A stretch of 58,533 nucleotides of DNA. Origin: Comamonadaceae bacterium CG_4_9_14_3_um_filter_60_33. GTDB taxonomy: Bacteria > Pseudomonadota > Gammaproteobacteria > Burkholderiales > Burkholderiaceae_C. Shown piece by piece: positions 39,020 through 49,703 of this stretch. Each line of letters begins with the position of its first letter. Position 1 is the first letter of the stretch. A program made the translations under genes and the position numbers. Below the pieces are notes generated by a model. That model was not told where the DNA came from. It ran no database searches and was given only the letters and a program-made list of their open reading frames with translations. Location of the stretch: positions 1-58,533 of the forward strand of contig PFUD01000136.1 in the NCBI GenBank assembly GCA_002789915.1, in the 5' to 3' direction.

Positions 39020-40351
39020 ATGCACGCCTTTCGCGCCGCCATCCTCCGCTTTGCCACTGATCGCGAACCCCGCCATGCCGCCATTTACGAGCAGGATGGC
39101 TTGCTGGTGGTCGGTGCCAATGCGCAGGGCCGCCAAGTTGTGCTGGCAGTCGGGCCTTTCCGCGAGCTGCGCAAACGTTTTCCGGAAGCTGCCGTCACGC
39201 ATTGGCCAGGTCGCCTCATCGCCCCAGGTTTTGTCGATCTGCACAGCCACTACCCGCAAACCAACGTGATTGGCTCGCCAGCTGAGGGCCTGCTTCCATG
39301 GCTGGAAAACCATACCTTCCCGGAAGAAAGCCGCTTTGCCTCACCTGACTACTGCACCGAGGCGGCGCAGTTTTTTATCGCGGAACTACTGCGCAACGGC
39401 GTCACCACCGCGCTCACCTTTGCCACCTCGCACCCGGCCTCAGTCAACGCCTTGTTTACCGAGGCGCAAAAACAGCGCATGCGCCTGATCACCGGCCTGT
39501 GTCTGATGGACCGCAATGCCCCCGCAGACCTGCTGAATCAGCGCGCACCCCACTGCCGCGTCAATGCGACCGAGCAAAGCCTGCGCGACACGGTAACCCT
39601 GATTGACCAGTGGCACAACATCGACCGGCTGGGCTACGCCATCACGCCGCGTTTTGCGCCAAGCTGTAGCGAGGCTCAGTTGAGCGGCTCTGGCGAGTTG
39701 GCCATGACTTACCCAGATGTCTGGATCCAGTCGCATGTGGCAGAGAACAAGGCCGAAATTGCCTGGGCGCGCCAACTCTTTCCCGAATCGCGCAGTTACC
39801 TGGCCATCTACGACGACTTTGACCTGCTGCGCCAGCGCGCCATTTACGCCCACTGCATCCATTTCGACGACGATGACCGCGCCCTGATGCGCGATACCGG
39901 CGCCGCTGCTGCGGTCTGCCCGACCAGCAACCTGTTTCTGGGCAGCGGGTTTTTTGACACCGCCGGGGCCGACTGGGTCGGTTTTCAGTATGGCCTGGCC
40001 AGCGATGTGGGTGGTGGCACCAGCTTCAGCCCATTTCACACCATGCTGGCGGCCTACTATGTCGCGCGCGAAGGGCAGACCAAGACTGGGCTGTCCCTGT
40101 CGCCACAACATTTGTGGTGGCAGCACACCGTAGGCGCTGCGCAGGCGCTTGGGCTCGCTGGCGTGGTGGGTAATCTGCAGCCGGGCTGCGAGGCCGACTT
40201 CGTCGTGCTGAACCCGCAGGCCACGCCGCTGCTCGCGCGCAAAACGGCGCTGGCGGCTAACGTGGATGAACTGCTGTTTTCGATGATCGTGCTGGGCGAT
40301 GACCGACTGATTGAGCGCACCCATATCGCAGATTCAAAACCAGCCCCGTAG
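39020..40351 (+). CDS. guaD: Guanine deaminase
   Basis: A 443-residue amidohydrolase with PGFVDLHSHYPQ (first metal His pair), FATSHP, SHVAENKAE, YAHCIHFDDDD and ASDVGGGTSFSPF, which together mark bacterial guanine deaminase. It converts guanine to xanthine, feeding XdhAB directly. Only 54 bases separate it from the divergent YhhQ-like gene. Its TAG stop falls within a repeat element that begins at 40348. Confidence 0.94.
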   Translation: MHAFRAAILRFATDREPRHAAIYEQDGLLVVGANAQGRQVVLAVGPFRELRKRFPEAAVTHWPGRLIAPGFVDLHSHYPQTNVIGSPAEGLLPWLENHTFPEESRFASPDYCTEAAQFFIAELLRNGVTTALTFATSHPASVNALFTEAQKQRMRLITGLCLMDRNAPADLLNQRAPHCRVNATEQSLRDTVTLIDQWHNIDRLGYAITPRFAPSCSEAQLSGSGELAMTYPDVWIQSHVAENKAEIAWARQLFPESRSYLAIYDDFDLLRQRAIYAHCIHFDDDDRALMRDTGAAAAVCPTSNLFLGSGFFDTAGADWVGFQYGLASDVGGGTSFSPFHTMLAAYYVAREGQTKTGLSLSPQHLWWQHTVGAAQALGLAGVVGNLQPGCEADFVVLNPQATPLLARKTALAANVDELLFSMIVLGDDRLIERTHIADSKPAP

Positions 40352-40425
40352 CCCGGAGGCCAATCCGGGGTGGCTGCCGTTACGTGTTGCATCCCCGGAT
40401 TGCGCTGCGCTTCATCCGGGTTACA
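40348..40425. repeat. Dispersed REP/MITE-like inverted repeat
   Basis: gtagcccggaggccaatccgggg at the left mirrors ccccggattgcgctgcgcttcatccgggttac at the right, forming an imperfect inverted repeat. This pattern (gtAGCCCGGat...gcgcagCGCAATCCGGG) is a common dispersed element of proteobacteria as I know it. The guaD stop codon is inside its left end, so the element may supply the end of the coding region. Confidence 0.7.
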
Positions 40426-40568
40426 GGGTTTAGGACCCCTGCAAGATCGACACTTGATTTTTCGCAACAAGCCGCGCTGTAGGGGGCAGCCAAAGCGCTT
40501 TTTCGTGCTGTCACGGTGTCCCCGGTGCAAGGTTTGACGTATGCTCAAACTCCGTTCCAAAGCACACC

Positions 40569-41306
<738 letters not shown>

Positions 41307-41321
41307 GCTGTGGAACCCGTG

Positions 41322-43691
41322 ATGAAAGCCCTCCACATCAAGCTCTGGCGCGATCTGACCCGGTTGCGCGCCCAGGTGCTCACCATTGCCGTGGTGGTGG
41401 CGATTGGCGTGGCCGGGTTCGTTGGCATGTTTTCGGTGCATGAATCGCTCAAGGGCTCGCGCGACGCGTTCTACCATGACAACCGCCTGGCCGACGTGTT
41501 TGCCAATGTCAGGCGCGCGCCGCTACAGCTGCGCGAACGGTTGGCCGCGCTCGACGGGGTGGCAGAGGTCAAGCTCGATGTGGTCTTTGACGCGCAGATC
41601 GACCTGCCCGGCGTGGCGCCGCCAGTGACCGGGCGCTTCATCGGGCTCGACCTTGCGCGCGTGCACGCCGCTCGCCAGGGGCTCAACGCGCTCACGCTCA
41701 AGCGCGGGCGCTGGCCCGAGCGCAACAACGTGCTGGAGGCGCTGGTCAGCGACCGCTTTGCCGTGGCCCGCAACCTGAACCCCGGCGACAGCGTGCACGC
41801 CATCCTTAACGGCAAGCGCGAGCGCGTGTTTTTGGTGGGCACAGTGGCCTCGCCCGAGTATGTGTTTGCCTCGCAAGGCGGCGCGCCCGACGACCAGCAG
41901 TTTGGCATCTGGTGGATCGACAGTGCGCGCATGGTGGAGGCCTTCGACATGCAGGGCGCATTCAATCAACTGTCGATTCGGCTTGACGCGGGCAGGGCAG
42001 AGGCGCCGGTGCTGGCCGCCGTGGACCGGTTGTTAGAACCTTATGGCGCCATCGGCGCGGTCGGGCGCGACAAGCAGCTCTCATCGAAGATCGTGGCCGA
42101 CGAGTTGGCGCAGCTCAAGGTGATGGGCACGGTGCTGCCGTCGATCTTTCTGGCGGTAGCCATGTTCATTCTCAACGTGGTGCTAAGCCGTCAGGTGGCC
42201 ACCCAGCGCAGCCAGATTGCCGCGCTCAAGGCGCTGGGCTACAGCGACGCTGCCATCGCCTGGCACTACATTCAGTTGGCGCTGGTCATCGCCGGGCTGG
42301 GCGTGCTGGCGGGGCTGGGCTTGAGCGTGCTGATCGGGCGCTTGATGCTGGGCCTGTACGACGAGGTGTTTCGCTTCAACACGCTGGTCTACGTGACCGA
42401 TGGCTGGCTAATCTTGGTGTCGGCGCTGATCGCCGCTGCCGCAGCTGCCCTGGGCACCTGGACCGCTATCCGGGCGGTGGTCAGGCTGCGCCCGGCGCAG
42501 GCCATGCTGCCGCCGTCACCGCCCACCTTCAAGCCGACGCTGATCGAGCAACTCGGGCTGGGCCGCTTTGTCAGCACCGGCGCCATGATGGTGATCCGCA
42601 ATTTCGAGCGCCGCCCGCTGCGCGCCGCCTTTACCGTGACCGGCATTGCGCTGGCCGTGGCGCTGCAGATTTCGGGCGCGTTCTGGCTCGACGCCATTGC
42701 GCACATTGTGGACGTGCAGTTTCGCCAGGTGCAGCAGGGCGACGTGCTGGTCAACTTTCAAAACCCGGTGCCACTCACGGTTGCGCGTGAGCTACGGCGT
42801 CTGCCCGGTGTGGTGGACGCAGAAACCTACCGGACCGAAATGGTGCGGGTGCGTTTTAACGGCCGAACGGTGGACACCGGCATGATGGGCATCGAGTCTG
42901 GCGCGCGGCTGATGCGGGTGGTCGACGAGCAGCGCGGCGCGGTGGCCATGCCAGCGCACGGTGTGGTGCTGTCTGCGATGCTGGCGCGCGAACTGGGCGC
43001 TCGCGTGGGTGACCGGGTGCAGCTGGAATTCCGCCTGTGGTCCCAGACCAAAACCGAGGTCGTGGTGGTCGACATCGTGCAGACCATGTTCGGCAAACTG
43101 CTTTACATGTCGCTCGACGCGATGAACCGCGTGGCGCGCGACGGCGAGGGCGTGGCCGATGCAGCCCTGCAGGTGGATCCCTTGGCCATGGACGAATTTT
43201 GGGCGGCGGTCAAAAGCGCGCCGCTGATCAATTCGGTGTTTGACAAGGCCGGGTCCATGGCTGCATTCAACAAAACCACTTCGCGCAACATGGGCGTGTT
43301 CAGCGGCATCCTGACGCTGTTTGCGGTTGCGATGGCGGTGGGCATCATTTACAACGCGGCGCGCATTGCTTTGTCTGAGCGCGCCTGGGAACTGGCCAGC
43401 CTGCGGGTGTTGGGCATGACGCGTGCCGAGGTGTCGGTGCTGCTGCTGGCCGAGCTTGGCGCCGAGTTGCTGCTGGCGCTGCCGCTCGGGGCGTTGGCGG
43501 GCTGGGGGCTGGCGTCGCTGATGATGCAGCTGATGTCGTCTGACAGCATTGATTTTCCCGTGATCATCGCGCCGTCCACCTATGCGTCGGCGGCGCTCAT
43601 TGTGTTGACCGCAGGTGTTGCCAGCGCGCTGCTGGTGCGCCGCAAGATCGACCAGCTGGATTTGGTCGCTGTTTTAAAGGTACGCGAATGA
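41322..43691 (+). CDS. FtsX-fold ABC permease (large, two FtsX domains)
   Basis: A permease of about 789 residues with an N-terminal TM, a large periplasmic domain, a first FtsX unit ([20 protein letters not shown]...[19 protein letters not shown]), then a second TM-periplasm-FtsX unit ending [20 protein letters not shown]. This two-unit form is typical of permeases related to DevC and LolC/E fusions that drive export or lipoprotein movement by mechanotransmission. GTG 41310 is an alternative start four residues earlier. It overlaps the adaptor gene by four bases. Confidence 0.9.
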   Translation: MKALHIKLWRDLTRLRAQVLTIAVVVAIGVAGFVGMFSVHESLKGSRDAFYHDNRLADVFANVRRAPLQLRERLAALDGVAEVKLDVVFDAQIDLPGVAPPVTGRFIGLDLARVHAARQGLNALTLKRGRWPERNNVLEALVSDRFAVARNLNPGDSVHAILNGKRERVFLVGTVASPEYVFASQGGAPDDQQFGIWWIDSARMVEAFDMQGAFNQLSIRLDAGRAEAPVLAAVDRLLEPYGAIGAVGRDKQLSSKIVADELAQLKVMGTVLPSIFLAVAMFILNVVLSRQVATQRSQIAALKALGYSDAAIAWHYIQLALVIAGLGVLAGLGLSVLIGRLMLGLYDEVFRFNTLVYVTDGWLILVSALIAAAAAALGTWTAIRAVVRLRPAQAMLPPSPPTFKPTLIEQLGLGRFVSTGAMMVIRNFERRPLRAAFTVTGIALAVALQISGAFWLDAIAHIVDVQFRQVQQGDVLVNFQNPVPLTVARELRRLPGVVDAETYRTEMVRVRFNGRTVDTGMMGIESGARLMRVVDEQRGAVAMPAHGVVLSAMLARELGARVGDRVQLEFRLWSQTKTEVVVVDIVQTMFGKLLYMSLDAMNRVARDGEGVADAALQVDPLAMDEFWAAVKSAPLINSVFDKAGSMAAFNKTTSRNMGVFSGILTLFAVAMAVGIIYNAARIALSERAWELASLRVLGMTRAEVSVLLLAELGAELLLALPLGALAGWGLASLMMQLMSSDSIDFPVIIAPSTYASAALIVLTAGVASALLVRRKIDQLDLVAVLKVRE

Positions 43692-44986
43692 ACAACAAAA
43701 CACCCTGGAAAAAAGCCAGTCGCTGGCTCATAGGCGCCCTGCTGCTGGCGGGGGCTGCCGCACTGGTTTATGCCGTTTACCGGCCGCGCCCGCTCGTGGT
43801 CGAAGTGGCCAGCGTGCGCATCGGCACCTTCGAGCAGGCCATTGAAGAAGATGGCCGTTTGCGCCCCAAGCAGCGCTATGTGATCACCGCGCCCACCCAG
43901 GCTGCTTTGCTGCGCCCCAAGCTCAAGGTGGGCGACGCGGTGCGCGCGGGCGATGTGGTGGCGCTGCTTGAGCCAGTGGTGCCGCCCATGATCGATGCGC
44001 GCACGCGCACCGTGCTACAGCAGCGTGTGGGCAGTTTTGACGCTGCGCGCCGTGCCGTAGCCGCGCAAGTGCAACAAGCGCAGACCGCGCTGGCGCAGAC
44101 CACACTGGAGGCCGAGCGCGCGACCAGGCTGGCGCAGGACAACTTCATCTCTGCATCGGCGCGCGATCAGGCGGTACTGGCGCACCAAGCTGCACAGCAG
44201 GCGCTCACCGCTGCCCAGGCCGAGCGGGGTCGGGCCGACTTTGCGTTGGCCGAAGCGCGCGCTGCCTTGGCCCGCGCCGAACCGGCAAACCACGCTCAGG
44301 CAGCAACTGCGCAGGCCACCAACAGCCAGCAACCAAACAGCGGTCAGCCAAGCAGCGGCCAGGCCACCGGCGTCTGGGCGCTCAAGAGCCCGGTTGATGG
44401 CCAAGTGCTCAAGCTGCACCAGGACAGCGCGGTCACGGTCATGGCTGGCCAGCCGCTGCTTGACATTGGTGACACTTCGGTGGTCGAGGCGGTCATTGAA
44501 GTCTTGTCTGGCGAAGTGCATCAAATTCAGCCTGGCGCTGCGGTACAACTCTCCTTGGGTAGCAGCGCAGCGCCAATGGCCGGGCGCGTCACGCGCATCG
44601 AGCCGGTGGCGTTCACCAAGGTGTCGGCGCTGGGCATTGAAGAGCAGCGCGTGAACGTGATTGTTGATTTGGCGCAGAGCAACCCTGAGGCGCAACGCCT
44701 TGGCGACGGTTTTCGCGTCGATGCCCGCATCACGCTGTTCAGTCAGGCTGATGCCTTGCTGGTGCCCACTGCGGCGCTGGTGCGCGACGGCGCGCAGTGG
44801 CGGGTCTTTGTGGTGGAAGCGGGCCGCGCCCGCGTCAAGGCTGTGCAGTTGAACGACCGCAATGCCGATGCAGCCTGTCTCAAAGAAGGGCTGCGCAACG
44901 GCGAGACGGTTGTGCTTTACCCCGGCAGCATGATTACCGACGGCCAGTCGGTGCGCTTGCGCGACGGGCCAGTCCGGTCAAATTAG
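43688..44986 (+). CDS. HlyD/MacA-type periplasmic adaptor
   Basis: The 432-residue protein has an N-terminal TM (about 12-30), a lipoyl/barrel-sandwich half (VASVRIGTFEQAIEEDGRL), a long coiled-coil hairpin (about 100-200, Ala/Gln/Arg rich), the second lipoyl half (WALKSPVDGQVLKLH) and beta-barrel domains. It would link the FtsX-fold permease to an outer-membrane channel, which is not encoded here. A Gln/Ser/Asn-rich spacer (about 205-225) interrupts the second half. AAAGG precedes the ATG. Its TAG overlaps the TAA of the convergent exosortase gene. Confidence 0.92.
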   Translation: MNNKTPWKKASRWLIGALLLAGAAALVYAVYRPRPLVVEVASVRIGTFEQAIEEDGRLRPKQRYVITAPTQAALLRPKLKVGDAVRAGDVVALLEPVVPPMIDARTRTVLQQRVGSFDAARRAVAAQVQQAQTALAQTTLEAERATRLAQDNFISASARDQAVLAHQAAQQALTAAQAERGRADFALAEARAALARAEPANHAQAATAQATNSQQPNSGQPSSGQATGVWALKSPVDGQVLKLHQDSAVTVMAGQPLLDIGDTSVVEAVIEVLSGEVHQIQPGAAVQLSLGSSAAPMAGRVTRIEPVAFTKVSALGIEEQRVNVIVDLAQSNPEAQRLGDGFRVDARITLFSQADALLVPTAALVRDGAQWRVFVVEAGRARVKAVQLNDRNADAACLKEGLRNGETVVLYPGSMITDGQSVRLRDGPVRSN

Positions 44987-46569
44987 TCGGTCAGGGTGGC
45001 TTGCCGGGTTTGCGCCAGCAAAGCCGTGATGGCTGCCGCGTTGTCTTGCAAAAAAGCGCGCAGATGGACTTTGCCCTCGTCACCCGCGCCCTTGGGCGTG
45101 TAGAGCACGATCACCGCAGCGTCGTCGCCGCGCCCAAGCAAGCGGTAAAACGCACCGTAGGCCTTGGCCAGTATGTCGCTGGACGTGAGCTTGCCGTTGA
45201 CCCAGTAGATTTGCCAGACCGTCAGACGCATGGTGTCTGACATGCCAGCCGCAGACTGGCGCAGCTCGGCTGTGCGCAGCTTGACGGGCGCACCGTTGAT
45301 GCTGATGTCAGCGGTGCTGCTGGCCACATGCGCCCACAACGGGTCTTTGAATAAGACCAAAACATTTTGTGAACTGACAAGCTTTCGGCTGTAGTCCTGC
45401 TGGCGGTAATACCCCAGGTACAGGCCCACCTTGCTTTCGGCGGTGGCGTAGCTGGCGTTGAACTCGGCCGACGGGTTGTTGAAAGCGGGCTTGAAGACGG
45501 CAACAGGATCAGGTGCGAGCCACCAGGCTGGCGACAGCATGGTGGGCGCCGCCAGTTGCGGTGTCGCAGCGTTGTTGGCCGTATCCAGCGCCGCGCGGCC
45601 CAGCGGCGGCGCGGCTACCAGCAAGGCCACCAAAATAGCGGCCAGTTCAAAGCGGGGCCGCGCAGCGGGCTGCTGGTGCAGGTGTGATTTTTGCAGCGTG
45701 ACGCTGTCGATGTCGGCAGCGCTGACGCTGGGCTCGGGCTCTGACCAGCGCGCGCCGATCAGAAACATGAGCAAAATCACCACGCCAAAAAACAACCAGC
45801 CGTAAATCAGGTGGTCCACCCCGGTGGCCAGCGTATTGCCTGAATAATGCCCCAGCATCACGATCATGTAGGCACGCAACCAGTTCGCGATCACCGGCAC
45901 GATGATCGCGACCAGGATAAACAGCACGCGTCGCTGCGTGGACTGGTAGTTGAGGTAGGCAAACAGTGTGCCCACCGTGACCGAGGCAATCAGGTAGCGC
46001 ACCCCGCTGCACGCCTCGACCACCGACCAGTTGCCCGACGGAATGACAAACTGCAAGCCTTCGCGGTATACCGGTATGCCGCTCCAGCGCAGCGCCATGA
46101 TCGTGAAATCAGCCGTCCAGCTCATCAGTTGGGGCATGGCGAACGCGCCTATCGGCACGGCAAAAAACATGAATGCCAGCGGAAAAGCGATGGCCTGGGT
46201 CACCGCCAGGCCGAAGATGGCGGGCACCAGCAACACCAGCATGGCTACAAAGGCCAGTTGCGTCAGCGCATTCACAGCCACCAGATCGCCCAGCAGCCAG
46301 GCAAAAGCGACCAGCGCCAGGAGCACCACCGCCCAGGCGTTGGGCCGGGGCTGCAGCGGCGCCAGCGTCGCCCGCTTGCGCCAGACCAGCCACAGCACAA
46401 TCGGCACCACCAGAAACCCGTGGGTAAAGGTGTCGGATTGCAGCCAGATGCGCACGATGGCGCTGGCAGTGTCGCGAAACCAGAACAGCGTCCAGCCCAG
46501 CAGCAGCAAAAAGACGATGCCCGGGCGCAGCCAGTGGCGCTCAGGGGCGAGTTGCACAGAAGGGGTCAT
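44983..46569 (-). CDS. xrtA: Exosortase A fused to EpsI domain
   Basis: A 528-residue protein. The N-terminal part (about 1-280) is a polytopic exosortase with the catalytic Cys in VVEACSGVRYL, the Arg in NWLRAYMIVMLGH and the His in GVDHLIYGW. The C-terminal part (about 320-525) is the EpsI-type domain (VGLYLGYYRQQDYSRKLVSSQN). XrtA processes PEP-CTERM proteins for surface sorting and is linked to exopolysaccharide loci. No PEP-CTERM protein is encoded in this window. It is last in the operon read from 55519 and starts within the end of the glycosyltransferase gene. Confidence 0.93.
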   Translation of the reverse strand: MTPSVQLAPERHWLRPGIVFLLLLGWTLFWFRDTASAIVRIWLQSDTFTHGFLVVPIVLWLVWRKRATLAPLQPRPNAWAVVLLALVAFAWLLGDLVAVNALTQLAFVAMLVLLVPAIFGLAVTQAIAFPLAFMFFAVPIGAFAMPQLMSWTADFTIMALRWSGIPVYREGLQFVIPSGNWSVVEACSGVRYLIASVTVGTLFAYLNYQSTQRRVLFILVAIIVPVIANWLRAYMIVMLGHYSGNTLATGVDHLIYGWLFFGVVILLMFLIGARWSEPEPSVSAADIDSVTLQKSHLHQQPAARPRFELAAILVALLVAAPPLGRAALDTANNAATPQLAAPTMLSPAWWLAPDPVAVFKPAFNNPSAEFNASYATAESKVGLYLGYYRQQDYSRKLVSSQNVLVLFKDPLWAHVASSTADISINGAPVKLRTAELRQSAAGMSDTMRLTVWQIYWVNGKLTSSDILAKAYGAFYRLLGRGDDAAVIVLYTPKGAGDEGKVHLRAFLQDNAAAITALLAQTRQATLTD

Positions 46570-47786
46570 GGCGTGGCCTTGAAATTCAGATAGCGGTCAA
46601 TTTTTGACAAATGGGCAGTCCAACTATAGCTTTGCAACACCCGCTGGCGACCGGCGCTGCCCACGCTATCCGAGCGCTCGGGCGAGGCCAGCAGGGCGCC
46701 AATCTGCGCGACAAAGTCGGCCACGCTGTTGGCTGCCAGTAATTCGGTTTCGGGCTCGGCGCTGATCGCCGCCACACACGACTGCGCGGCCACCACCGGC
46801 CTGGCCATGGCCATGGCTTCAAGAATCTTGTTTTGAATGCCGCGCGCCACGCGCAAGGGTGCCACCACCACTGCGGCGTGCTGCAGATAGGGCCGCACGT
46901 CGGCCACCGTGCCCGTAACCACCACATCTGGCCCGGCCAGGTCCAGCACCGCCTGCGTTGGGCTGCGTCCGACAATGTAAAAGCACAATCCGGACCACTG
47001 CTGGCGCAGCGCCGGCAAGATGTCACTGACAAACCAGGTCACGGCATCCACATTAGGCCAATAGTCCATGGCGCCGGTGAACACCAGCGGTATTTGCACT
47101 GGCGCGTCGGTCGCCCCGGGAAAGGGCGAGGCCCGTGTCGGCTCGGGCGAAAAGAAGTCGGCAGCCACGCCATTGCTCACAGCGTCAACGCGGGTGGCGC
47201 TTTCCGGCGCCAAGCGGCGAAACATGTCGGCTTCGTTGTCGGTGACAAAAAACGAGCGCTCGGCGCGCGCAGCCACGGCGCGCTCGTAAGCCAGCAGTCG
47301 CTCGCCCTCACGGCGGTACAACCAGGACAGCGGCCAGGCGTGATCGGGCGCGTATTGCGTCCACTTGGCAGAGTCCACATCGACAAAATCGACCAACTGC
47401 GGGACGCTGCAATTGGCATCGACATATTGCGCCATGACCGACGAAAAAATGACCACAGCGTCGATCTGTTGCACCGTCAGCGTCTGCCGCACCCAGTCCT
47501 GTAGCCCTGAGTTGCGGTAGTAATGCAGGCTCAGCGGCTGGTGGCTCAGCAAGCCGGCCAGGCTGCGCAGTTTGGCGCGGCGCGGGTTTAGGCGCGCCGC
47601 ATACAGGTCTGGGCACAGGTCGCGCACGGTGGCCACATAGGCCTCATCGGCCGGATCATCGACAAAGGTGCCCAAAAAAACACGGTGCTGATTAAGTAGG
47701 TGTTTGAGCAAATGGTAGGAGCGCACCTTGTCGCCCTTGTTGGGCGGGTAGGGCAGCCGGTGCACCAGATAGAGCAGGTTGCCCAT
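46566..47786 (-). CDS. XrtA-linked glycosyltransferase (TIGR03087 type)
   Basis: A 406-residue GT4-like enzyme starting NLLYLVHRLPYPPNKGDKVRSYHLL, the hallmark of this exosortase-associated family. A C-terminal donor-binding part has VVVAPLRVARGIQNKILEAMAMARPVV. It would add a sugar during repeat-unit assembly; donor and acceptor are unknown. The stop overlaps the exosortase start by four bases. Confidence 0.92.
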   Translation of the reverse strand: MGNLLYLVHRLPYPPNKGDKVRSYHLLKHLLNQHRVFLGTFVDDPADEAYVATVRDLCPDLYAARLNPRRAKLRSLAGLLSHQPLSLHYYRNSGLQDWVRQTLTVQQIDAVVIFSSVMAQYVDANCSVPQLVDFVDVDSAKWTQYAPDHAWPLSWLYRREGERLLAYERAVAARAERSFFVTDNEADMFRRLAPESATRVDAVSNGVAADFFSPEPTRASPFPGATDAPVQIPLVFTGAMDYWPNVDAVTWFVSDILPALRQQWSGLCFYIVGRSPTQAVLDLAGPDVVVTGTVADVRPYLQHAAVVVAPLRVARGIQNKILEAMAMARPVVAAQSCVAAISAEPETELLAANSVADFVAQIGALLASPERSDSVGSAGRQRVLQSYSWTAHLSKIDRYLNFKATP

Positions 47787-47794
47787 GCTGCGCC

Positions 47795-48847
47795 TCAGGC
47801 CAGGTTGCGCACGATGAAAGGCCCGAGCCAGTTGACCAAACCGATCGGCATGCGCCGCCAGGTTTCAATCAGCAGCTTGAACTTGGCGTTGGTCGGGTTG
47901 TTTTGCGGAATGGCATTACCCTTGTACAGGCAAAACTCGTAGTGCAGTTGCGTGGGCTCGAACCCCCAATTTTTCTTGAAAGCAAACGGGCCAGTGCCGT
48001 GCTTGCTGCGGCCAAAGTCAAACACCTTGAGGCCGCGGGCGCAGGCCAGGCGCATCAGCTCCCAGTATTTGAAGTCGTTGGCGGCCAGCTCGCGCGCCGC
48101 CTCAAAGTCGCCGGCGTAGTAGGGCAAGACCTCGTCGCGGAAATAAAAACTCAGCACGCTGCTCAGCGGCCGGCCATCAGGCGCCACCACGGTGAGCACC
48201 TCGCAGTCGGGGCCAAATACGGTCATCAGCGCCTTGAAATACTTCTTGGGCAGCGCCGGCGTGCCATGGCGGTGCACATTGTCAGCAAACACGGCAAAAA
48301 AGCGCTCCACATCCGGGTCGATTTCACTGCGCAAATTGTTCTTGATGCCCTTGCGCACCATGGCGCGCTGCTTGCGCGGAATGGCCAGCATGTTGGCTTC
48401 TTCGTCAGCCAGGATTTCCTTGCGAAACGTCACATACAGGTCTTGGGTGGGCCAGTCGGGGTGGCGCGGGGCGACGTTGCGAAACTCAAGGTGCGACACG
48501 CCCAGGCCTTGCGCTATGGTTTGGGCTTCGCTTTCCAGCGCATCGGCCGCCTCTGGGCTGCTGGCGGCGGCGCCGCCATAGACCGTGAATGGCAAACTGG
48601 TCAGCGAGTTGCCAAACAGCCAACTGTTGATGTGGCCCAAGGGCAGCACGCCGACAATGGCGCCGTCGGACTCGGCGTAAAGAAAGTAGCTGTCATGCTT
48701 GAACACCTCTGAGACAATTTTTTGCCAGCCGGCGCGGTGAAAAAAAGTGGCTGTGGGGCAGCCAAGCACAAACGCATCCCAGCGCGCTACAGTGGCGCTG
48801 TCGTTGGCGGCTAGACGTTTGACGGCGATCATGAAGGCTTCAGGCAA
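47795..48847 (-). CDS. XrtA-linked FemAB-family protein
   Basis: The 350-residue protein of the GNAT-like FemAB type has FHRAGWQKIVSEVF, GVLPLGHINSWLFGNSLTSLPF and a VFDFGRSKHGTGPFAFKKNWGF stretch near the C-terminus, all typical of the exosortase-associated group (TIGR03019). FemAB proteins transfer aminoacyl groups to cell-wall or other acceptors; the reaction here is not known. It is in the EPS operon between deacetylase and glycosyltransferase and overlaps the deacetylase gene by eight bases. Confidence 0.92.
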   Translation of the reverse strand: MPEAFMIAVKRLAANDSATVARWDAFVLGCPTATFFHRAGWQKIVSEVFKHDSYFLYAESDGAIVGVLPLGHINSWLFGNSLTSLPFTVYGGAAASSPEAADALESEAQTIAQGLGVSHLEFRNVAPRHPDWPTQDLYVTFRKEILADEEANMLAIPRKQRAMVRKGIKNNLRSEIDPDVERFFAVFADNVHRHGTPALPKKYFKALMTVFGPDCEVLTVVAPDGRPLSSVLSFYFRDEVLPYYAGDFEAARELAANDFKYWELMRLACARGLKVFDFGRSKHGTGPFAFKKNWGFEPTQLHYEFCLYKGNAIPQNNPTNAKFKLLIETWRRMPIGLVNWLGPFIVRNLA

Positions 48848-49703
48848 CGTTGGCTTGTGGTTTGGCCTGGTCCAGAAAAATCTGGTCCATCCGGCCCCAT
48901 TTGAAATCAGCCAGCAACCGGTTCAGGCGGCCCTGCATGTGCTTGATGTTGACGTAATGCCTGAAGCGCGTCTTGCGGTTGATGCCATCGACGCGCGGCT
49001 GCTCGATGTCGATTTCCCAGGGGTGAAAGTAAAAAATGCCCGACTCGCCGTCGTTGGCATTGACCCGGTTGAGCATCCAGCGCGAAACCGAGTACGGCAG
49101 CAGCCTGAAGTAACCGCCGCCGCTGGAGGGCAGGTTGCGGTTGAGCATGCGCAGCGTGGTGATCGGGATTTCGAGCAGCCCGGGCCGCACCGGGTAGCTA
49201 AAGCGCGGCGAATCGGGCATGCCGTAGTGGTCGTGCGCGATCGGGTAAATGCTGGAGCTGTAGCGGTAGCCGGCGCGCGCCAGGCAATCGTAGGCCCACA
49301 GATTGGTTTTGCCGATGGAAAAACTTGGCGCCCGGTAGCCGTTCACTGCGCTGCCCGAGATATCTTCAAGAATGAGCTTGGCCAGATGGATGTCGGAAAA
49401 AAAGACGGCTTCGGTTTGCTCGCTGGCGCGCTCGTGCCCGTGGCCGTGGCTGGCGAGTTCATGACCCTGATCAACGATCAGGCGCACCAGCAGCGGGTAG
49501 CGCTCGGCAATCCAGCCGAGCGTAAAAAATGTAGCCTTGGTGTCGTGCTTGTCGAGCATCTCCAGGATGGCGTTGATGTTGCGCTCGACCCGGCATTCAC
49601 GCGTGCTCCAATCGCTGCGCGCAATGTACGGCGCAAAGGCCGAGACCTGAAAGTAGTCTTCGACATCGATCGTCATGGCATTGGTGATTTGCCGCGTCTT
49701 CAT
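48840..49703 (-). CDS. XrtA-linked polysaccharide deacetylase
   Basis: A 287-residue NodB-fold carbohydrate esterase: the catalytic/metal Asp in MTIDVEDYFQVSAF, the HxxxxH pair in LASHGHGHERAS and NGYRAPSFSIG. It is of the DUF3473-containing kind (TIGR03006), with YFRLLPYSVSRW and FYFHPWEID in the C-terminal part. No signal peptide is visible, so it would act on lipid-linked sugars at the cytoplasmic face or need another route. It overlaps the ATPase gene by four bases. Confidence 0.94.
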   Translation of the reverse strand: MKTRQITNAMTIDVEDYFQVSAFAPYIARSDWSTRECRVERNINAILEMLDKHDTKATFFTLGWIAERYPLLVRLIVDQGHELASHGHGHERASEQTEAVFFSDIHLAKLILEDISGSAVNGYRAPSFSIGKTNLWAYDCLARAGYRYSSSIYPIAHDHYGMPDSPRFSYPVRPGLLEIPITTLRMLNRNLPSSGGGYFRLLPYSVSRWMLNRVNANDGESGIFYFHPWEIDIEQPRVDGINRKTRFRHYVNIKHMQGRLNRLLADFKWGRMDQIFLDQAKPQANVA

